19,928 nucleotides of DNA from NCBI GenBank assembly GCA_028710915.1, contig JAQTTF010000011.1, positions 1-19,928 of the forward strand. The letters are read 5' to 3'. This stretch comes from Minisyncoccota bacterium (GTDB lineage Bacteria > Patescibacteriota > Minisyncoccia > Phycocordibacterales > JAQTLZ01). Within the stretch, counting starts at the first letter, position 1. Each line of letters starts with the position of its first letter. The position numbers and the translations under genes were made by a program. Positions 18,330-19,928 of the stretch are shown here, piece by piece. Below the pieces are notes generated by a model that was given only the letters and a program-made list of their open reading frames with translations, had not been told where the DNA came from and searched no databases.

Positions 18330-19403
18330 TTAGATGACATGCAGGTTGATCGCATCCGGGATGCCGGCTTGCTTCAGACCCGCATTCTGCGACTCGCGGC
18401 ACTGGAACACCACAGCCTTCATCGGCTCCAAGCTCGGGAAGCTGCCACCACCCGCGATATTGCTGAAGTGGATGAAGACTTCCTGACCGTCCGCGCGCTG
18501 GAGCTTGCCGCAACCGGTGACCAGGTTGTAGTACCGAACGTTTCCGACGTACCACCCATGGCTCACCGGCAGATCCACAGGCAGTTCAGCCGATACGGGC
18601 GCCCACTCGGCGACTGTGCACTTGCTGAGACGCGTGCAGGCGTTCTGTGCGACCGCGAATTTGATCACCTTCGGCCCCATATTGGGGAAGACCGAAAGGT
18701 AATCAGCACGCGGGTAAGCGTTGCCAGCGAAGAGCGGCACAACCAGGGCGACTTGCGCGCCGTTGATCGTCTGCTTCTTCAACTCGAGCTTCCGCACCAC
18801 CGACGCATTTGTCCGAACGATTTGCCCGGCAAACACTTCCTGCACGCCGAGGTAAAACATTCCGGCGCGGGTGATGACCGACACCTGCAGTTGAATGAAC
18901 ATGCCGTTCGGTTTCAAGACCACCAAATCGGCGTTGTCCATATCCTTCACGCGGGTATGGGGCGCGAAAACTTCCTGCGGGGTCGGATTCTTTTCCGTCG
19001 GTTCCGGCGTGACGTTCTTCCACTGGACGGGAACGTCCAACTTCGGGATTTCAGCGCCGATACCGATCTCGGTCAAGTTGCCAGCCTTGCAGTACAAGAG
19101 CTTGGCATCCGGAGCCAGCGTAGCGGTCATCGCAATCGCCACTGATGCCGGCTTTTCCGACCGACCGATTCCGATCTCGGCCCACATGTTCGGGCCCTGC
19201 GCGGTCGAAACTTCGATCCCGTACGCCGGCGCGCTGAAGCGGAATTGGCCGAACTCGGGATGATTCCAGATCGCTACCCGGTCTTCCACTTTCCATTCAC
19301 GCACATCGGCCGGCGGCGTACCTTCTTCGGTCGCACCGTCTTCGATGCGGGCCGCGCGAAGCGCTGTCGCCAAAACACACACCGGCAAAAGTTGCTGCAA
19401 CAT
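18330..19403 (-). CDS. Large orphan protein with a C-terminal cold-shock domain
   Basis: 357 residues. The last 78 or so (about 280-357) read as a cold-shock OB fold: GNVRYYNLVTGCGKLQRADG, EVFIHFSNIAGGGSFPSLEP, then VVFQCRES and DAINLHVI. RNP2 (VFIHF) is intact. RNP1, normally KGFGFI, is changed to TGCGKL and loses its aromatic residues, so nucleic-acid binding may be altered. The first 280 residues are unlike anything I know: beta-rich, with many Val, Pro and Gly (VEDRVAIWNHPEFGQFRFSA; VLKPNGMFIQLQVSVITRAG). MLQQLLPVCVLATALRAARI could be a weak signal sequence but lacks basic residues. AGAGGAGG lies upstream of the ATG. It is monocistronic with its own promoter and terminator, and is far richer in G and C than its neighbours (37 of 60 bases at 18541-18600, against 17 of 60 at 8941-9000). 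Confidence 0.75.
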   Translation of the reverse strand: MLQQLLPVCVLATALRAARIEDGATEEGTPPADVREWKVEDRVAIWNHPEFGQFRFSAPAYGIEVSTAQGPNMWAEIGIGRSEKPASVAIAMTATLAPDAKLLYCKAGNLTEIGIGAEIPKLDVPVQWKNVTPEPTEKNPTPQEVFAPHTRVKDMDNADLVVLKPNGMFIQLQVSVITRAGMFYLGVQEVFAGQIVRTNASVVRKLELKKQTINGAQVALVVPLFAGNAYPRADYLSVFPNMGPKVIKFAVAQNACTRLSKCTVAEWAPVSAELPVDLPVSHGWYVGNVRYYNLVTGCGKLQRADGQEVFIHFSNIAGGGSFPSLEPMKAVVFQCRESQNAGLKQAGIPDAINLHVI

Positions 19404-19487
19404 GACTAATCCTCCTCTGACAAAAACCCGGATCTATCAATCTCCCCAGCCACACCGGCCAGAAACAGATAATAGACTCTAGGTAAA

Positions 19488-19516
19488 ATGATAGCATATT
19501 ATGACCCAAATGTCAA
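19488..19516 (-). promoter_or_regulatory. Near-consensus promoter of the cold-shock-domain gene
   Basis: On the minus strand TTGACA (complement of 19511-19516), a 17-bp spacer, TATCAT (complement of 19488-19493). The leader is about 78 nt and ends in the strong AGAGGAGG site. Confidence 0.8.
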
Positions 19517-19598
19517 GCATAAAAAGCTTGAAAATACGGCCTAGATACTAGTTAAAATCGAGTTTTTCGAGAAAAAATTAGGGTCGAGCTTTTATCTC

Positions 19599-19607
19599 TG
19601 TTACAAT
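19599..19607 (+). promoter_or_regulatory. Extended -10 promoter, predicted leaderless start of the hydrolase gene
   Basis: TGTTACAAT followed by CAAAAT and the ATG at 19614. No -35 matches and no Shine-Dalgarno is present. A start 6-7 nt after the -10 box falls on the A of the ATG. Confidence 0.5.
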
Positions 19608-19613
19608 CAAAAT

Positions 19614-19928
19614 ATGGAGAAAATTCTTATTCCTGGAAATGGTTACTCACTCGAGGGAAATATTTTCATTCCAAAAGAAAAAAAGGCAAAAAATCCCGCT
19701 GTTTTGCTTCTGCATGGGTGGAACAGCGCGCAAGACCGGATGTTTGATACGGCAAAAATACTCACTGACAAATTTAGTCTCGTCTGCCTCACTCTTGACC
19801 TCCCGGGACATGGGAAAAGCGCGGGTGATAAAAATTCCCTCTCCCGCAAAGATTTTCTTGATGATGTAATTGCCGGATATGATTTGCTTGCAAAGCGAGA
19901 TGATGTGAATAAAGAAAAAATTGGAGTA
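19614..19928 (+). CDS. Alpha/beta hydrolase, N-terminal part (runs off the right edge)
   Basis: 105 residues are visible from an ATG at 19614. GYSLEGNIFIPKEKK is followed by NPAVLLLHGWNSAQDRMFDT, where LLLHGW is the oxyanion-hole HG motif, and by VCLTLDLPGHGKSAGDKNSL, the usual DxxGHGxS strand-turn. The sequence ends at KEKIGV, just before the expected nucleophile elbow GxSxGG, so the catalytic Ser, Asp and His are outside the window. The domain is a serine hydrolase of the BAAT/acyl-CoA thioesterase-like or dienelactone-hydrolase-like kind; substrate is unknown. There is no signal peptide, so it is likely cytoplasmic. It is divergent from the cold-shock-domain gene and has a predicted leaderless promoter. 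Confidence 0.88.
   Translation, partial: MEKILIPGNGYSLEGNIFIPKEKKAKNPAVLLLHGWNSAQDRMFDTAKILTDKFSLVCLTLDLPGHGKSAGDKNSLSRKDFLDDVIAGYDLLAKRDDVNKEKIGV

Noticed and set aside
18291..19145. 284-residue plus-strand open frame opposite the cold-shock-domain gene
   Set aside because: Composition is typical of the antisense of a GC-rich gene, with no domain, promoter or ribosome site. The minus-strand frame has a domain and proper signals.
1..19928. CRISPR array, insertion sequence or integrase
   Set aside because: No regularly spaced direct repeats, transposase or recombinase domains were seen on either strand.

Overview
The window looks like part of a Parcubacteria/Patescibacteria (CPR) genome. Evidence: mostly AT-rich genes packed on one strand with 1-26 bp overlaps, short proteins, no encoded CCA on either tRNA, an L19 with a long charged tail, a stand-alone acylphosphatase-uppS-RluD cluster, YvcK, slipin, DedA and several CPR-style orphans. 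TGA is used as a stop (end of DedA), so the code is standard. No phylogenetic marker here allows a finer placement.

Layout (almost everything is on the minus strand). 1-3131: an envelope-type operon read from right to left, with an M50-like membrane metalloprotease, a DUF2914 membrane protein, a small one-helix protein, DedA, and the start of a polysaccharide-deacetylase-like protein. 3355-3855 (+): a stand-alone GAF protein. 3903-5503: a dapA-dapB pair (lysine/diaminopimelate pathway), unusually GC-rich, preceded by a 17-bp hairpin and a hairpin-dense region that may be a small RNA or attenuator. 5833-9357: a MarR-regulated efflux operon (marR, two unusual HlyD-type adaptors, a 14-TM EmrB-like MFS pump) with a near-consensus promoter and a candidate operator. 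9542-10815: a GC-rich orphan and two small membrane proteins. 10948-12188: tRNA-His, slipin, a folded three-way-junction element, and tRNA-Leu. 12278-12793: ribosomal protein L19. 12980-13636: a GC-rich orphan whose C-terminus resembles a diversified CPR protein family. 13829-18204: rluD-like, uppS, acylphosphatase, yvcK and an ATP-grasp enzyme. 18330-19403: a GC-rich orphan ending in a cold-shock domain. 19614-end (+): the start of an alpha/beta hydrolase.

Two styles of gene are interleaved. AT-rich housekeeping and envelope genes often have no Shine-Dalgarno, and four of them have a -10 box 6-7 nt before the ATG, which predicts leaderless mRNAs. The GC-rich genes (dapAB, 9542-10030, 12980-13636, 18330-19403) have good Shine-Dalgarno sites and their own terminators. 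The three orphans among them also have -35/-10 promoters with exactly 17-bp spacers. The second class looks like independently controlled, possibly acquired cassettes.

The most unusual items are the cold-shock-domain fusion, the complementary hairpins upstream of dapA, the structured element beside tRNA-Leu, the two-part HlyD adaptor, and the leaderless/leadered split. No CRISPR array, transposase, integrase or rRNA was seen.
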